Shown piece by piece: positions 13,584 through 15,650 of a stretch of 15,650 nucleotides of DNA. The position numbers were made by a program, and so were the translations under genes. Source of the DNA: CAZHGD01 sp964531735. GTDB lineage: Bacteria; Armatimonadota; UBA10988. The notes beneath the pieces are model-generated. The model was not told the origin of the DNA. It did not search any database and saw only the letters and a list, made by a program, of their open reading frames with translations. How positions within the stretch are numbered: the stretch's first letter is position 1; every line of letters starts with the position of its first letter. The DNA lies in contig CAZHGD010000179.1 in assembly GCA_964531735.1 (NCBI GenBank), forward strand, positions 1-15,650. Reading direction: 5' to 3'.

Positions 13584-15650
13584 CTAGCGACGGCCCAGCC
13601 ACTTCACGGCGTTGAGCAGCAGCCGCAACTCGGCCGGCGAGGGCGGCGCGTCGGCATCGTTCGGGCCGATGGCCAGACCGAGGCCACAGGCGACATAGCG
13701 GCCGGTGCCGGTCTCACCGACGACGACGATCGGCACGCCCTGCTCGGTGGTCGCCACCGCCGTGGCGCCGGCGCCCGGCTTGATCGAAATGCGGTCGCCA
13801 AAGGTGCCGGCGAGCGGTCCGGCCGGCACGCCAGCCGAGACCGGATGCTCCGCGCTGACCCGCCAGCCCTTGCCGCCGAGGGCCTCGATGCCGGTCGCCA
13901 GCTCCGGCGCGAACGAGGCGAACCCGCGGATGCCGACCAGGGCGTGGGTGACGAGCAGGCCGCCGCCGTCTTGCAGGTAGCGCCGCACTGCCGCCACCGA
14001 CTGCGGCGCGCGGAACAGGTTGGCGTTGTGGCGCGGCTGCGGCAGGATGAGCACCCGGCAGGCTGCTAGCGAGGCCGGCTTCAGGTTGTACAGCGGCGCG
14101 GCGTCGAGACCGGGCTCGGCGCGTAGCGCGGCCAGCAGTGGCACGGCGCCGTAGGCGTCGTGCCAGATGGCCACCTTGAGACCACCGTTGCCGGCGAACT
14201 GCGGCGGGCCGCTCCGAGCCGCGCGCTCCTTGGCCTCCTCGGCCGATAGCACGCGGAGCACGCCGCTACGGACCAGTTGGTCACCTACCGCGGCCTCCAA
14301 CCGGTAGCGACCGGGCGCGGACGGCGTGAACGTGGCCGTCGTCTCCCGGCCCGTGTCGAAGCGGACCGCCACCTCCGGCGCGTCACGTCCGTCGCGAGTG
14401 GCCGCCAGCTTCACTGGACCGTCGGCGCGCAGGCGCAGTGTCAGCGGCTTGCCAACCACGTGGTCGCGATCCAGGCCCGGCTCACCCGGTGGCAGTGCGA
14501 ACCGCCAGGCCGGCGCGAAGTGCGGGCTGCGGCCTGGTGTTCCGGCGGTGACCCCGAGCTTCAGGCCGGGCAGCCAGCGGTCGGCGAAGCGGGCCGACAG
14601 GTCGAAGCAGACGAACCCGTCGCCGCCTAGCTCGCGCGCGATGTTGATCTGCTCGGCGGTGGCCGCCGCCGAGTTGTGGATGAACGAACCCAGCCCGGGA
14701 TAGAGCGGCACGCGGCCGGCCACGCCGGTGGCCTGACGCTCGACGAGCCGGCGCAACTCCTGGTCGGAGGCGGTGTAGTCCATCGGGCAGACGAAGTCGA
14801 GCCAGCCGTGGTCGAGCCATTCCTCAGTGGCCTGCGCGATGCTGTGAGGTGAGTCGTCCCAGTTCGGGAAGACCGCCGCCGAGACCTTGATGCCCGGCTT
14901 CAGCCGGTGCGCGCCCTCACTCACGGCGCCGACGAGGCGCGAGATGTTGCCGCGGCGCCACTCGTTCCATTTGGCGTTCAGATCGCCGCGGTGGCAATCG
15001 GCGGGCCAGTTGGCCACCGGCTTGCCCAGCCACTGCTCAAACGCCGTGCGCGCGCCGTCGCTGAAGTCGCAGTCGTTGTTGGGATAGCGAATGTAGTCGA
15101 AGTGGATGCCGTCGACGTCGTACTTGCGCACGATCTCCAGCATGGCGTCGCGTTCCAGTTCGAAGTTCGCCTGCACATGCGGCGCCAGGAACGGGCTCGG
15201 GTTGCCGTGGATATCCACCTGCGTCCGGCCCGCGCGGCGCATCTGCTCCTGGATGGCCTCGGGCGTGCGGTGGCCCATGTTCCAGTTGACGCGCCAGACG
15301 TGCAGTTCGACGCCGTACTTGCGGCAGGCGGCCAGGCAGAGCGCGATCTGGTCGCCCTTGGCCTTCACATCCGGATGGACCGGCAGCACGTCGCTGGGGT
15401 AGTCGGCCACGGCGCCCCAGCACATGTTCGGGAAGATGGCGTTGAAGCCGTGGTCGGCCAGGAGCTTGATGGTCTGGTCCCAGCCGCGGTCGGTCAGACC
15501 GTAGGCGACGTGGATCCAGGCGCCGCGCAGTTCGTGGCCCCGCGCGTCGCCGCCGAGCAGGAACGCTTTGTCGGCGGCCTCGGCGGCCGTGCCGGCGAGG
15601 TCGAACGCGCCGGACAGGTCCCCGGCGTCGCGGCGCGCGGCAGCCTGGTC
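13584..15650 (-). CDS. GHL10 family glycoside-hydrolase-like protein, N-terminus cut by the window edge
   Basis: The frame is open from the right edge to CTA 13584-13586, so 688 C-terminal residues are visible. Residues about 40-360 form a GHL10 (DUF187-like) TIM barrel: ELRGAWIHVAYGLTDRGWDQ, HGFNAIFPNMCWG, VDGIHFDYIRYP (D185 in FDYIRYP), IKVSAAVFPNW, WLDFVCPMDY and the final GLGSFIHN and GGDGFVCFDL. The acidic residues of the DYIRYP strand are the usual candidates for catalysis. Residues about 400-468 are a beta-sandwich. Residues about 490-688 look like a flavodoxin/ThuA/GATase-like alpha-beta domain (GLKVAIWHDAYG, RVLILPQPRHNAN, GGGLLVTHAL) with no obvious catalytic Cys. The first visible 35 residues are Ala-rich linker, so more protein lies outside. 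The substrate is unknown; it pairs with the PA14-DUF1080 gene. Confidence 0.85.
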   Translation of the reverse strand, partial: DQAAARRDAGDLSGAFDLAGTAAEAADKAFLLGGDARGHELRGAWIHVAYGLTDRGWDQTIKLLADHGFNAIFPNMCWGAVADYPSDVLPVHPDVKAKGDQIALCLAACRKYGVELHVWRVNWNMGHRTPEAIQEQMRRAGRTQVDIHGNPSPFLAPHVQANFELERDAMLEIVRKYDVDGIHFDYIRYPNNDCDFSDGARTAFEQWLGKPVANWPADCHRGDLNAKWNEWRRGNISRLVGAVSEGAHRLKPGIKVSAAVFPNWDDSPHSIAQATEEWLDHGWLDFVCPMDYTASDQELRRLVERQATGVAGRVPLYPGLGSFIHNSAAATAEQINIARELGGDGFVCFDLSARFADRWLPGLKLGVTAGTPGRSPHFAPAWRFALPPGEPGLDRDHVVGKPLTLRLRADGPVKLAATRDGRDAPEVAVRFDTGRETTATFTPSAPGRYRLEAAVGDQLVRSGVLRVLSAEEAKERAARSGPPQFAGNGGLKVAIWHDAYGAVPLLAALRAEPGLDAAPLYNLKPASLAACRVLILPQPRHNANLFRAPQSVAAVRRYLQDGGGLLVTHALVGIRGFASFAPELATGIEALGGKGWRVSAEHPVSAGVPAGPLAGTFGDRISIKPGAGATAVATTEQGVPIVVVGETGTGRYVACGLGLAIGPNDADAPPSPAELRLLLNAVKWLGRR

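Overview
The window is GC-rich bacterial DNA, by eye about two thirds G+C, that codes almost throughout. It carries 13 complete genes and two genes cut by the window edges. The best taxonomic clue is the type IV pilin-like protein at 5944-6618. Its N-terminal helix reads ...AILFPVFAKAREKAR... and its C-terminus has an H-X9-DG motif, a combination I associate with Armatimonadota rather than Planctomycetota, whose equivalents usually read ...LLLPAVQQAREAAR.... The other families present (DUF4091/GH123-like, DUF1080, GHL10, xylose-isomerase-like TIM barrels, Gfo/Idh/MocA) suit a polysaccharide-degrading lineage of this kind. The assignment is an inference.

Left block (1-5791). The tail of an unknown plus-strand gene (1-108) converges on a minus-strand run. 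In transcription order this run is a xylose-isomerase-like TIM barrel (5791-4757), a B12-binding-type radical SAM protein (4685-3336), a secreted DUF4091/GH123-like protein (3278-777) and a small membrane protein with a zinc ribbon (691-152). The 57-85 nt gaps allow co-transcription. The gap before the radical SAM gene holds two overlapping, mutually exclusive inverted repeats.

Middle block (5792-7249). The prepilin gene is divergent from the isomerase and is followed by a perfect 26-bp palindromic terminator. A small unrecognised minus-strand gene (7075-6710) converges on that terminator. Its upstream gap is relatively AT-rich and holds short repeated motifs.

Operon block (7250-10563). Five tightly packed minus-strand genes are, in order, a DUF2795-like plus BON-like protein, an FmdB-type zinc ribbon protein, a Gfo/Idh/MocA oxidoreductase, an AP-endonuclease-2-type TIM barrel whose ATG overlaps the oxidoreductase TGA, and a zinc-ribbon four-helix membrane protein. 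A single-domain response regulator (10675-11067) diverges from this operon behind a good sigma-70-type promoter.

Right block (11092-15650). Two secreted or probably secreted proteins form a 26-nt-spaced pair: a GHL10 family glycoside-hydrolase-like protein with a flavodoxin-like tail (cut by the right edge), then a PA14 + beta-propeller-like + DUF1080 protein.

Taken together, the window looks like carbohydrate-acquisition territory: extracytoplasmic glycan-active proteins plus cytoplasmic sugar oxidoreductase and isomerase enzymes. The most suggestive idea is that the oxidoreductase/TIM-barrel pair and the secreted DUF1080 protein belong to a 3-keto-glycoside style of glycoside cleavage. No mobile element, CRISPR array, tRNA or rRNA was seen, and no gap exceeds 300 bases.
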